From assembly GCA_023014365.1 (NCBI GenBank), contig JAEBUN010000016.1:372001-436000 (forward strand): DNA of 64,000 nt, written 5' to 3'. Each line of letters opens with the position of its first letter. The stretch's first letter is position 1. Source of the stretch: Lepiota brunneoincarnata. Lineage: Eukaryota; Basidiomycota; Agaricomycetes; Agaricales; Agaricaceae. Below, piece by piece: positions 10,251 to 21,535 of the stretch. Below the pieces are notes generated by a model that was given only the letters and a program-made list of their open reading frames with translations, was not told the DNA's origin and made no database searches. Both the position numbers and the translations under genes were made by a program.

Positions 10251-11269
10251 ATTTCCATCACTGACCTTCCAATTTGACATGGATCCGATCCCTGTTGTTC
10301 ATCCTGCACCAACCCTCTCCAAGTTCTCGAATGCCCCCCTTCAAAGCGTTCTCGTGACTTTGTCACTCATTTCCTTGCCTCCCCCCGAATCCAAACCCCG
10401 GAATGAATCATACCCCTCCATCAACTATGGCAGAATATGCCCCTTTGTCACTGTCTTTCTATATTTGATTATGTTCTTCCATACGCCCGTGTAAAAACTC
10501 CTATTGTACAGGAATCTTTCTCTCTGAAAGTCAACACCCACTTCCTGTCGATTCCTCGGACTGAGAATCCTGTGTACCATGACATATTCAATCTCACGTG
10601 ACATCAATCTCCCGAATTTCCACCCCAACTAGTTGTCTCCATATGCTCAATACACTTCCCGCCCACCCATCTTCCGTGCTTCTCACTTGACAAATAGTGG
10701 GACGCATGTGTTGTCCTGTGGCTTCTCTTCAATATCCAATCTCGCGTGATCTTGACCAGTTGATTCGTGGTCGTCCTCTGGGGGAATTTGTGCATTCACG
10801 ATCGCGGAACGAACTCAGGTGGTCTCCCACTGCCTCCTGGACCGAATTATCGGTGACTTTATCAACGACTGATCCAATGGACTTGGTTTGTGACGTGCTG
10901 AATAACATCTGTAATTTTTCTCGTATCCTCACAGTGATGGTAGTGACTTGCCAGCTTGCCGGTACCGGAGACTCTTTTGGCATTATAGAATACATATACC
11001 GCAACGGTGGCCTTAGTTCTTTTGTTCAATCCAGAACGCTATCATGACACGATCTCACTCACACCTAGCAGCAGTGTTACACATACCAGCGGCACCGGGG
11101 AGTAACCGTAACAAAGGACGCCACTTTATAGGGCATTTCACGAACTGGCGTTCTCCAAAGACCATTTTATATCGAAACGAGTCACAATTCCTAACGCCGA
11201 GGATGATACTGACGGACCCCACACTGGCCTTTAGCCGGACTGCCCTCCAGTCAAAACATCCCTTCCAGT
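10251..11269. other. intergenic, possible decayed NACHT 3' fragment
   Basis: About 1 kb without a supportable gene. On the minus strand near 11000-11045, TAGCGTTCTGGATTG and following bases resemble the AFWIGYSERA part of the NACHT gene, but with a stop. The match is short and weak. Confidence 0.3.
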
Positions 11270-13075
11270 TTGCTAATCACTCAGAACTCTCTATGCACGT
11301 TGTTACATTCTCGAGTTCTTTAGGCGAGGCGCAATTGATGCGGAATTGTACATACATACATGCAATTCACTGCGACGCAATTTTCATGGTTGCTAGTTTT
11401 TGCATCACGACGTTCATGTTCACTCGCTCCTCCGGCTGCTCGACCCAGCATGCTTTAAACAGCCTCCAAAGGAGACGGGTCTCTCTCGAACCTGAGTTTG
11501 GATATTCGGGTCTTTCTCCCTTCGCTGCTAAATGTCTTCGATCATTATCAAAAGGTTCTGAGCCAACCCAAATCTAGATATGGAATATTTTGGGAATTGC
11601 AATCGATAGGACGGATCATGATGCCCACCTCGTACGAAGTCATAGAAAATGAGTATACGTCCGATGCCAAGGTGCCTTTCTCTGTTGCTTCCTCGCTTTG
11701 CTCTGGGGATTGATACTGCCTGGAATAGCATGGATCGCCGGCACTCCTACTTCGACTTAAAGCTCTGGTTAGGCCAATGTTACACAGAAGTGGACGACCA
11801 TCATTGTGAACGAGGACATTGCGCTAGGGATGACTTAGCGGAGTGAGGAGAGCGCTTGGAGCTGGCGTACCGGTTCAAGGTTTCCATGTGCTACTCCCGT
11901 TTGATGAAGGTACCTTAAGCCCTCAGCTACGCCCTTAATCTGGAAAGGGAGTGTCACCAAGATGGATTGCACAGAGATGGTTCAATACGCACCAGGGACA
12001 GTCTTTCGTTAAGGCTCGGTTTCAATTTCATCAAGTTGTAGACAGTCACATTTCCTTTTTCGCAATACGGATAGATGAGAGCTGGCATAATGGCTTGCCC
12101 AGGGCCATACATCGCAGCTTCCTGGGCCCCAGCACACCAAGATTTCGAGAGGCTCAAGTATATATCGTCCCAAGGCTTGGGCCCTCCCGAAGAATGCGTG
12201 CGGAACATCTCCTCTCCAAGGTCATTCGAAAACCCAAGAAACCCAAGGATATTGGGGTGCTGCAGGTCCTTGGATGCCGATATTTCTTGAATCAAACTCT
12301 GATCGAGCGTGATGAGTCCCTTGGATCACTAAATCTATTATTCATAAATGATGTTACCTCTGCAAGGTTTTTTCTGCTCTGATTCCGATCTCTTTCATAG
12401 GGACTCAGGCGCAACACTTTGACAGCAACCTGGGGGAATATTATCCCCATCACGGATGGACAGTGTAGCAACTATAAACTGACTCACTTTACGATTCACA
12501 ACTTTGAGGTGGCCGACGAAGGTGTAACTACAACCAAAATCATTGGCTCTACAGTCCTCGAGCTGGATCTGGCAGCTAAGGTCCTGGCATAAAGGATCGA
12601 GCCGCGGCCAAACAGCATTGTGAGGTATGTTACCTTGGAATAAAGGCCTATGTTTTCCGGAAGCTCAGTGACGAAGGGGGCCGATGGCAAGTGTGGCGGT
12701 AGTTCATGGGCCTCGAATCTGCTGCCCCCGGGACCCCTTAAGCCAGTTAACTTGCTGTAGTTGAGGCCACCCCTAGAGCTAGTGATCTTGAACGATCCGC
12801 GGCCATGGAGGCCCATGCGGTGGGAATTCATCGAGTTGGCAGTCCCAAAGCGTCCGTGGTCGTAAAAATCCATCTTGGAACTCATGGAACCATAGGGCTC
12901 ATAGGCATAGGGATCATTGGGAGACATCATTGTCACACACCGAGGTCAGAGTCAAATCAATAAATAAGAATCCCACGGGCCGGGACGGGAAGGCCAAATA
13001 AGCGACCGAGGCGAAGTTGCAGCAGACTGTTTTTTCGTTATAGTTACATGAAATCGACGTGTCTGAGGGTTAAAA
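11270..13075 (-). repeat. right arm of large inverted repeat
   Basis: Inverted counterpart of 1955-3645. It carries the intact kinase-like gene, and the homology runs on into its promoter (TAACGAAAAAACAGTCTGC and CTTCGCCTCGGTCGC, read on the minus strand), matching 1975-2030. Confidence 0.75.
11367..12930 (-). CDS. kinase-like protein, copy 2 (probable pseudokinase)
   Basis: All exons join in frame. ATG 12930 opens MMSPNDPYAYEPYGSMSSK, exon 1 runs to GLYSK, then DLSCQIQLEDCRANDFG and YTFVGHLKVVNRK, then VAVKVLRLSPYERDRN (the VAIK lysine), SLIQEISASKDLQHPN (alpha-C Glu), ILGFLGFSNDLGEE, PALIYPYCEKGN, IKGVAEGLRYLHQTG, VAHGNLEP joined to RNVLVHNDGRPLLCNIG, RQYQSPEQSEEATEKG, SDVYSFSMTSYE, then IWVGSEPF, GERPEYP, ETRLLWRLFKACW, EERVNMNVVMQKLATM and stop 11367-11369. 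It is a TKL-like fold of about 400 residues. The HRD motif reads HGN and DFG reads NIG, so both catalytic aspartates are replaced. The glycine loop is weak (NDFGCSYTFVGHLK). Conserved splicing with altered active site suggests a pseudokinase, which is my inference. Confidence 0.75.
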
Positions 13076-13516
13076 CATAAGCTATGTGCATACTTTCCCA
13101 TGAGTTAAAGGCATGCCCACAATATTTTCTCGCTGGAACCGTTTGTAAGTGCGCAGTGTGTCACAGAATCACGGACGCAGCAGTGGCAGCGCATCAGATG
13201 GTGTCAATGGACTTGACTGTTTGGCGTTGTTTCCTGAGTACATCCGAGCGTATACACAGCAGACAGCCTAATAACCCATCGCGATCCATCCATGGGCATT
13301 GGCCTCCCCAATTCCGGCCCCTTTTATAGTCACTATGATAACCGCTACCCCCCCGGTTTCCGTTACCCTCCGGGCCACAAAGGCGACTACCACAAAGGAG
13401 CTTATGCCCATGCCAATACTGGGCACCAACACCATCACAGCTGCCGTGAGCGCTTGTCCTATCGGTTGAGCTCCGTCCAATGCTCATTGTCTTGACCAGA
13501 CTGCCGCATAGAATTA

Positions 13517-14862
13517 ATGCAATCCCGCCCCACCGACCGGGAGCTTCCAAAAAGCATCGAGGAGATCTCCGGCAAGGTAGCTTTATCTTACACATGCATC
13601 ATGCAGTTTAAATAGCTTGGAGCTTTGTTTCAGGACCTTAGCGGTCTTATCCATCTTGAAGGGCGATGCTATGATTCTAGGATTCACATCCACAGCGGCC
13701 ACCTCAAAACCACAGGACTCCAAGTATGTAGGCTCAAGGTCACTACATGATAATTGATCAAGCCTGGGAATCACTCGTCCAGGTTGCAGTCAAAGTGCTG
13801 GAAACACGCCACGAGGCTGTGAGTCGCAATCCGGGCCGGCTGAAAATAGTATGTCGTCGATTGTTAATGGTATATAAGTTACTTACGGGTTCACTGATCT
13901 GACATACTTGATCAGAATTTGGTCCAAGAAGTTCTAGTGTGGAAGGACTTGAAGCACCCCAATGTCCTAGAATTTCTCGGCTTTTCTAACGACCTAGGAG
14001 AGAAATTTCGCGAGCTCTTCTTGCGTAATCGTAAATTTAGGAGTGACCCGACGTGGACAATGCTTGCAACATCGCATTGCGGGGGCGCGAGACAAGCTGG
14101 AGAGGACGCATGGGCTGGACGCGCAAATTCAATGGTCCTGGCTGGCGACCCCGTTATGCCAGCTCTTGTTTCGCCATATTATAGCCAAGGAACCGTTGCC
14201 AAGTACATCAAGAATGAACCGAGTCCGAGTCCTGCCACAAGGTTGTTCCTCGTGCGTTGCATCATATCCCTCTATAACTCAGCCGTTGTGATCCATTCTC
14301 TCAAAGATTAAGGGCGTAGCTGAAGGTTTAAGATACCTTCATCACATGGGTATTGTGCATGGAGATGTTTCACCTGTATGTCAGTCTGAGGCACTTCGAT
14401 CACTGTGTTGACTCCTCCCAGGAGAGTATCCTTATTCACGACGATGGACATCCGCTTCTTTGTAACTTTGGCTTGTCTAGAGTTGTGAACAGGGGTGTAG
14501 AAAGAGCTTCATCTGATGTCGGTCGTTATCAATCCCCGGAACAAACTTCCAAAGGAACAGGCAGGAATATGTTGACTGATGTATTTGCGTTTTCGGTGAC
14601 CTCTTATGAGGTAAGTGTCAAGTTGCGTCCGACTAATCCTAACTCATCCCTTCCGTAGATCTGGACTAGCTTGACCGCTTTTCCCGATCAGGATAGACCT
14701 GAGGAGTCAATTATCAGGGGCGAAAGACCCGAATATCCAAAGCGAAGTTCACGAGATACCCGTCTGCTTTGGAGGCTACTTGAAGCATGCTGGGCTCAGG
14801 AGCCGGACGAGCGGGTGAACATTAACGTCGTGGTTCAAAAGCTGGCAACCATAAGGATATAA
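13517..14862 (+). CDS. kinase-like protein, copy 3 (DFG altered)
   Basis: Third family member, direct orientation. From ATG 13517 (MQSRPTDRELPKSIEEISGK) an intron leads to DLSGLIHLEGRCYDSR and HSGHLKTTGLQ, then VAVKVLETRHEAVSRN, NLVQEVLVWKDLKHPN, VLEFLGFSNDLGEK, PALVSPYYSQGTVAKYIK, IKGVAEGLRYLHHMG, IVHGDVSP joined to ESILIHDDGHPLLCNFG, VGRYQSPEQTSKG, LTDVFAFSVTSYE, IWTSLTAFP, GERPEYP, DTRLLWRLLEACWAQ, DERVNINVVVQKLATI and the stop ending at 14862. HRD is HGD here, so the catalytic Asp is present, but DFG is NFG. An upstream in-frame stretch from 13292 (MGIGLPNSGPFYSHYDNRYP, rich in Tyr and His) is cut off by a TGA just before 13500, so the true N-terminus may be lost or lie behind another intron. 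Confidence 0.7.
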
Positions 14863-16112
14863 TGAATATTCCGTACCGTGTTGTATATTTGATCTAGAGA
14901 GCTTGGAATGTACGAATATATTGTTTGCGAATGGACATACATAACTTCGTCTTTACACCTTATCCCTATCATTCCTCCCTTGGCGAACCTTAATTTTGCG
15001 CGTACATCACACGATAACCAGGCTCCTACCTCGCCGTGATGCAGCCGTTCGGGCCGGGAAGGCGTAGGACAAACTCGATCCCACACAAACTACGTCGGCG
15101 AATTCGAAATCATCGAAGATCACCGTTCGCGCAAGGATCGTTATCGAGATGAACGGCAGAATCAACAAAACCAGCATCATCTCGCTGCGCCCCAGCGTGC
15201 TACAAAAAACGGATCGAGTCTTGGGTCAACTTGCTCTTCCCGCTCGTGGTTTCGCTATCTTCGGGCATGAGGCACATGTTGATGGAAATCTCCTTGGCTG
15301 TGTGTACTAGGCTTTTTCCGTTCCATATTGTTCGGCGTATGATACATACGTAGTATGCTAGCACGCTGTGTTATGCCCCTGTCGAATGGCACCCTGTGTG
15401 TGGGACCACGACGGTCTAGGTATTGAGGCTCGTCCATCCTATCAGATCGTATTCATCTGTGCCTGTATTATAAGTCGCCCAGGGGTGTGACCGCACTCGG
15501 GACGAAACGTGCACGGAACTTGTCTGTTCTCCGGGGGCTATTAAATTACTTTACCTGAACTAAATAGATCCTGGGGTCAACTAGATGCAATCAGCCAACA
15601 ATCGAGGTGGCAGAGACCATCTGAGCATGACGACACGATCAAGCAATTGGCCAGTGTTTCGGTCATAAAATCTGGTGTGTTGCGACGACAAGGATTCGTA
15701 TCTATATGGGAGAGGCTGATTAGCGAGCTCCAGTAGGCTTAGATACCGGTATAGGTACATCCGCGCTGTGATTCTGGGAATGATGTAGTCGATGGCGTCC
15801 TCGTAGTTGACTGAAGATCTTGACCGTCCTGAAATCCAGTGTCGTTCCCGATCACCTAGCAGGTCTACAGTGTAAAACTCCCTCCGATTGTCATTTGGTT
15901 CGGTACCGGCACGTCCTCTTTCCGGACACTGATTGCCTAAGATTCTTTAGTCCCTCTTCACACGGCAATATGGGCGCCCAATATACGGGTCACAGAGTCA
16001 GCGAGGGAAATCGGCGCATTGCTGAACGTGAATATAAATGAACCAACTCTTTCAACTGAACCGACAGGCGTCCTCGTACACTTCCTTTTAAACCTCCTGC
16101 TAAACATTCACG
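14863..16112. other. intergenic
   Basis: About 1.25 kb with no supportable gene. A TATA-like TATAAAT at 16033-16039 lies about 75 bp before the next start codon and is the only regulatory candidate. Confidence 0.45.
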
Positions 16113-17983
16113 ATGGCCGACCAATATGGACTTATGCCAGCCGACTACGTTGCTGATCTTATTGCAACCCGGTCCGACAACTACATTCACAGTATGCCTC
16201 TTCAGGATTTGTACGGAACCCGCCTGACTGTTGAGACATAATTTTCTTTGTTAGCCATTGCTGTTACCATTCTTGCATACAACACTATCTACCTCATTCC
16301 TCTAGAGGTATGGAAAATATTGCTTTCATTGAATGCTTGCGGGAGGCTCACCTCCATTTGATAGAGAAAGTATATTTACCAGTTCGTAGTTTCTATTTGA
16401 GTGAGCACACATCCGGTGATATCTATACATCCAGAGGTGCCTGGTCCTGGGTGAGCATCATCTACGTCACCATCCGCCTCTCCATCTGGTTTATCGTGAT
16501 GTGAGTATAATAGCCCATATTGGATTAGGCCCACAGTTAATATTAGTATCCAGAGCAGAATTCTACAGTAAGTCGGGACAATGCACTGCCTGCCCCAAGG
16601 GTTATACTAAAAATGTACGCACAGCACAGAGCAATCACTTTTTATCCCATGCGGTAACGTGTTTTAGTTTCCCGTACTTGTCGCATGTTTTCTAATGGTT
16701 TCATGGCATTAGTGGTATGCTTCGTGCTTCCCGTTCGCTAGGGCCTTTCGAGCGTGTGCCAAATGCTAATTCTTGACCGTTAATGCAGGTGCGCTGCTGT
16801 GAATGGCATCTTTTCTCCACTGTGTGTCCAGTTCTTCTGCTCAGCAAATATTCTGATCTGTCAAATTCAGTGCCGAATATGTCATTATCCCAGCCCTGTT
16901 GAAAATGTTACTCATTGCACGCCTTCGAGCTGCTTGGGATAGAAATCTCATTGGTAGGTTCCACCAGCTTTCTTCTAGTCTTCCTTTGAACATTGACTCC
17001 TTCGAAAAAGTCTCAATAACACTGTATCTCATCACAGCAGGTGTGTACAGGATACTGCTAAGCGGCACGGTATCAGTCGGTCTGATCAGGAGCCATTCTT
17101 TAGCTGAAATTCTAGTAAATCTCCTGATATGTGTCGATTTCGTGGCCAACTAAATTCATTATCTAGACCGGACTAGCCGCCGCAATATTGTCTATATATG
17201 TTGTATCGCTCGCCGGTACAGGAGACTACCCTCTTCGCGGTTGCCGGTTAAGTCACCCGGAGTCCATTCTGTTCTTACATTCTACACCTGGAAATGTCGA
17301 AGCCAGCTTTGTGTATGTCCAAACTTCCCCACTATTCCCCAACGATCCACTAATATTCTGACACTTGTAGAGTGGTTCGGGCGGTAGCCATTGTGATAGA
17401 GGCCCTTTTAACCTTGGTCAGGTTTGTTCTTGCATACAGGGAGATAAGAGCTCCTGGCTCAACTATCCATGAACGACTTTCACATATCAAATCATTTACT
17501 CCCTTGCTGTATGTCTTCTATCGTGATGGGACGCTTCTCTTCATTCCGTGAGTTGTTCATATTGACAATTGAGACATAAAACACCACACTGACCTCAGTT
17601 GCAGTATTTGCCGTAAGGATTAATTGCTTTTGCAGACTCACCAGGTGGACTGACTCACCGCTATGACCAAGTCCTCTCAGCTCTAGAAAGTATCCTATAC
17701 TTTGACCTACTTCCACTATCAATTACAGCACTTCTTGCACGCATCGATTGGGCAATGTAAGTTTGACTGCTATTCGAGGAGTCCTCAAAGTGTTGATGTC
17801 ATGTAACCCAATTTTCAGCTGGGTTGATGTTATTTACTGTATGATTGTGAGTCCCAATCATTACCACATTCGGGCTATCCACAGCTCATCCGTGGCATCA
17901 GTCCGCTCGCCTGGTCCTCAACATTCGTGCGGCGGGATGCAGGTTTGGGGAGAGCCTGCTTTCCAGGCCAACGCATTCAATAA
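16113..17983 (+). CDS. multi-exon membrane protein, mushroom type
   Basis: A spliced gene with many short exons. ATG 16113 gives MADQYGLMPADYVADL and ATRSDNYIH; an intron leads to IAVTILAYNTIYLIPLE; later exons read GAWSWVSIIYVTIRLSIWF, AEYVIIPALLKMLLIARLRA, GLAAAILSIYVVSLAGTG, VVRAVAIVIEALLTLVRFVL, SILYFDLLPLSITALLARID and LIRGISPLAWSSTFVRRDAG with stop 17981-17983. Roughly seven hydrophobic segments are visible, typical of the large set of uncharacterised seven-span membrane proteins in Agaricomycetes. No ligand-binding or G-protein motif is evident. Exact junctions are uncertain in the middle (16500-16900), where the reading frame is short. A TATA-like box sits at 16033. Confidence 0.65.
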
Positions 17984-18813
17984 TGCAGCTCGACCATGAC
18001 CGGGATAATTCCTCAGACTAAAGGAGTTCGGTGATGTCAAAAGGGAGGAACTATATAGGGCACAAAGCTGAAGGGCCTAGCAAAGCCTCATTACCATGGA
18101 CGAGTGCTTTCGCAAGAGGCAACGTAGGGGCGAATTTAAGCATCTTTGTCTTGTTTTTATATGGGATTGCAGTGATCCTAATTTACCGCTCGTAAAATCC
18201 GAATTGCTTGCATTTTGCACTCTGGCTATAACTCGCCACCTCGTTAACCAACCTGTAAAATCCAGCTTGGAAGTTGCGCATTCCGATCTCTGTGACGCCA
18301 TTTTAAATGAATGGCAGCATTGAGGCTGGCTTACCTACCTGAGACACACAACGTAGCCTGTAGGTCATTCTTTGCTCGTTCAATAGTCGCGCGCGCCTCA
18401 CGGGCCCTGATTACAGCAACTTGCAGAACATAGGGCGCGGATTTTTTTTTTTCGCACGAAATGGGCATTTTTGATGGTACTGGCGCAGCACACCAATGTT
18501 TCGTCAATATTTCAATAATTACTACACTTCTAATCATGAAACTAGGCATGTCTGAAAGTGCTCACAAATGCGAATATAGCGACATGAGTTTGGTGCCCAG
18601 TTTGTAGGACACCAGTGATCAACTGAGGAAATTGCATATTATCTCGAGCTCCTAAAACAAGTACCGAGTGGGACTCGAGATGGCTTCAGAACACAATCAG
18701 CTATTCATTAAGTCTTTGACGCTGCAACAAGCGAATTAATATGCTGTGCCTAGTAATCAAGGTAAGATCAGCTTGATCCAATAAATCTGTGTGAAAATGA
18801 TCACTTCGACTTG
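17984..18813. other. intergenic
   Basis: About 830 bp with no recognised gene. The frame at 18096-18323 has no family motif and no flanking splice signals that extend it. Confidence 0.4.
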
Positions 18814-18822
18814 TATAAATAG
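18814..18822 (+). promoter_or_regulatory. TATA-like box close to the epoxide-hydrolase start
   Basis: TATAAATAG lies only 15 bp before ATG 18837. If it is the TATA box, transcription would begin near or after that ATG, favouring Met20 (ATG 18894) as the real start. Confidence 0.4.
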
Positions 18823-18836
18823 CTATACACTCAGGC

Positions 18837-20144
18837 ATGGCGATTAGTAACCCAGACATTCCCATCCCTCCCCACAATACCTATACAACAGGGATGACCT
18901 CGCCACAACAGCAGTGGCCCGGGCTTTCAGACGCAGTCAAATCCCGCATCGTGACTGTAGACGATCTGGATGTCCACATCCTCGAATGTGCACCTCTCAA
19001 CGTCGACGCTGAAAATCAAAAGCCGCCACTCATAGTGCTCCTTCACGGTTTCCCGGAACTCGCTTATTCATGGCGTAAAGTGATGGTGCCACTTGCAGAG
19101 GCGGGGTACCACGTCGTCGCGCCTGATCAAAGGGGGTACGGCCTCACGATGCCCACAGCATCCCGCCTGGGTTCGGGCCCGAGTTCGGAGAACCAGAAGA
19201 GGGTATCGTACGAAGATGATTTGCGCCCGTATCATATCCTCAACCTCGCTGCGGATGTTATTAGCTTGATATACGCACTGGGGTATGAGCATGCAGAAGC
19301 CGTGGTGGGACATGATTTCGGTTCGCCCGTTGCGGGGTGGAGCGCGCTGATGAGGCCGGATGTCGTGAGACGGTTGGTGATGATGAGTGCGCCGTTTGTT
19401 GGTCCCCCAAGGCTTGGTGGTGTTGTGGAAAGGAAGGAAGAGTCGAGGAGTTATCTCGTGGACGCGTATTTGAGGAAACTGGAACGGCCGAGGAAGCATT
19501 ATACGGTGTATTATTCAGCTCCTGAAGCGAATGAGGAGATGCTGTACCCGGAAGAAGGGTTGGGTCTCTTCCTCAGGGCCTACTATCATGTGAAGAGTGC
19601 GGATTGGGAGGGAAATGAGCCTTTGCCAGCACCTTTGAGGCTTGATGCAAGGCCGGGGGAACCGCTGTTGGAGGCTGTTGCGCGTGCGTTGGAGAAGCTA
19701 CCGCATTATTATATCATGCCTGCGCATCTCTCCATGCCGGCTGCTGTGCGCCCACACGCGCCTACTGCTGCACAAGTAGCCCAGAACACCTGGCTGACAG
19801 AGACTGAGCTGCAGGTCTATACTGGCATTTTTGGGAAGACGGGATTTCAGGGTGGATTGAATCGGTATCGGACCATGACAGACGAGACTTGGAATAGGGA
19901 GGCGGGTGTGAGGGCTATGGGTGGAAAGAAGGTGGAGGTGCCGGTAAGGTTTGTGGCGGGAGAGAAGGATTGGGGGACATGGCAGTATCCGGGAGCGGTG
20001 GAAGCTATGAAAGGGACGGTGGAGGGGGGGTTGGGGGAGGAGGACTTTGTGATTGTATCGGGTGCTGGGCATTGGGTGCAGCAAGAACGTCCGGAGGAGG
20101 TGGTCAAGACTTTGTTGGAGTTTTTGAGGAGCTCAAAGGATTAG
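18837..20144 (+). CDS. epoxide-hydrolase-like alpha/beta hydrolase
   Basis: Intronless frame of 435 residues. The fold order is complete: IVLLHGFPELAYSWRKVM (oxyanion HGFPE motif, about residues 65-82), APDQRGYG, VVGHDFGSPVAGWSALMRP with the nucleophile elbow GHDFGS (Asp, as in epoxide hydrolases and haloalkane dehalogenases, not Ser), the cap region with Tyr residues (KLPHYYIMPAHLS), RFVAGEKDWGTW carrying a likely acid Asp, and VSGAGHWVQQERPEEV with the catalytic His. The reaction would be water addition to an epoxide through an ester intermediate; substrate unknown. The N-terminal 20 residues are poorly conserved in type, and Met20 (18894) is an alternative start. G-rich third-position use near the end differs from its neighbours but the frame is sound. 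It is convergent with RPC19. Confidence 0.88.
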   Translation: MAISNPDIPIPPHNTYTTGMTSPQQQWPGLSDAVKSRIVTVDDLDVHILECAPLNVDAENQKPPLIVLLHGFPELAYSWRKVMVPLAEAGYHVVAPDQRGYGLTMPTASRLGSGPSSENQKRVSYEDDLRPYHILNLAADVISLIYALGYEHAEAVVGHDFGSPVAGWSALMRPDVVRRLVMMSAPFVGPPRLGGVVERKEESRSYLVDAYLRKLERPRKHYTVYYSAPEANEEMLYPEEGLGLFLRAYYHVKSADWEGNEPLPAPLRLDARPGEPLLEAVARALEKLPHYYIMPAHLSMPAAVRPHAPTAAQVAQNTWLTETELQVYTGIFGKTGFQGGLNRYRTMTDETWNREAGVRAMGGKKVEVPVRFVAGEKDWGTWQYPGAVEAMKGTVEGGLGEEDFVIVSGAGHWVQQERPEEVVKTLLEFLRSSKD

Positions 20145-20453
20145 AGTTTGTAGTAGTCAAATTTAAGAGGGAGGGGTTTATGCATGTCCATCTGGAGGCC
20201 TTTTTATGGTGCCATCGAAACGTTGTTAATCAGGGCTTTGTGCACGATTGGTGGTGCAGTACGCTGACCCGCTGAACAACAGGTATGTACTGCACAATCC
20301 GTTCGACACTTCACTCAATGGTGGCTTGGATCGCTTTTGCAAGGAGACAGAGATCATGACGTCTCCGACTTGCAGGAACACGGAATGAATTTACGAATAC
20401 AAGGTAATTTTGGGTACATACGGGTTGATTGAGGTACAGTGCATCGCGATCAA

Positions 20454-21096
20454 TCAATATTTCTCCTCCCATCGTTCAAACTCGTCGCTCCGCAGACTCT
20501 CGATGTATGCATCCTCTACTGTTTCACAAAGTGAGTCAAGGTCGTTGAGGGCCGTTATCAGCGCGTCTATCGAAGAAAGGTTGTCTACGTTTCATTGGCC
20601 TTGTAAGTACCAATAGGGCAGATACAAATAACTGGAGACTCACCGTACATCTGGATGCGGACATTGATCACATTTTCTGAGGGATGTGGGACGCTGAATA
20701 GTCATAGGTCCTGTCAGTTAATTCCATTGTTGGGATAAGACAATGGACTTCCACAGGTGGCCCGTGGGATAATGGGGTGTAGGGGGTGGACGGATAGAAC
20801 AATAGAACAATGGGATCGAGAAGATGGCTGCTCACCTGTATCCACAAAATTCTACCTTTGGACTAAAAGCTTGCGAGTCAGGTATCAGGCATGCGGTTCT
20901 GGGAATTGCGAGCGCACTTTTTCATAAGCATCCACCGGAGAGCGTTGCCTAGTGTGTGGGATTCGTCGTGGATCTGGTATGTCGCTGCAGAAAGGTCGGC
21001 TGCGGCACCTTTCAGCTGGGTTTATGAGTCAACAATGTTTCTTGTGGGCAGTGGTCGTGGAATTACTATTTTGATTTTTGGCGTTGTTTCTGCCAT
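20454..21096 (-). CDS. RPC19: RNA polymerase I and III subunit AC19
   Basis: Five small exons assembled by hand: 21096-21067, 21015-20918, 20862-20836, 20693-20644 and 20584-20454, with introns of 51, 55, 142 and 59 nt, all GT-AG. The total is 336 nt, an exact multiple of three, encoding 111 residues. The protein begins MAETTPKIKI, carries ATYQIHDESHTLGNALRWML, then NPKVEFCGYSVPHPSEN, VINVRIQMYDNLSSIDALI and ends FERWEEKY. DESHTLGNALR and EFCGYSxPHPSEN are the signature blocks of the AC19/RPAC2 subunit, which pairs with AC40 in the assembly platform of RNA polymerases I and III. Length and order agree with the family. One exon is only 27 nt, so the gene is easily missed by prediction. It ends about 310 bp from the convergent hydrolase gene. 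Confidence 0.95.
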
Positions 21097-21362
21097 TCGA
21101 AAAGCCGTTGGCGAAAAAAGATGATTTTGTTATTTTGTGCGAGGTTGTGACCAAGATTCACGTGATCAGTCAATTCTGAAGTCCGCTCTGGCGCCTCACG
21201 GAGCATACAAACAAGAGTCAACAGCCTATTGACCACTGTTTGATTGTATTTCTCAATGGGACATGAAATATGGTTCTATGATACAATGGTTTGTATAAGC
21301 ACGCGAGGTCGTCTATCTCGTAGGGTCGATCGAAGAATGGGTCTTCTGTGGCCCAGTGCCAT

Positions 21363-21370
21363 TATAAAAG
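21363..21370 (+). promoter_or_regulatory. TATA box
   Basis: TATAAAAG 166 bp before ATG 21536, followed by a pyrimidine-rich leader (CTCCCCCAGGCTCCCCCCTC and similar) as is common in fungal promoters. Probably drives the small Ser-rich protein gene. Confidence 0.55.
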
Positions 21371-21535
21371 CCGGACTTCTCGACACTCCCTTCTCCAGCT
21401 TAGTCTCCCCCAGGCTCCCCCCTCCGCTCTCCTCTACTCTTCGACGACTTTCTCCCGTTCAGCTCTAAATTCTTCCTCAAGGCAGTGCCATTAATAACCC
21501 AGGTGGTTATTGGAAATCATTTCTTCAACGTCGAC

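Noticed and set aside
10697..11047. 116-codon plus-strand frame
   Set aside because: No motif; part of its reverse strand weakly resembles the NACHT 3' end, so it is probably decayed sequence.
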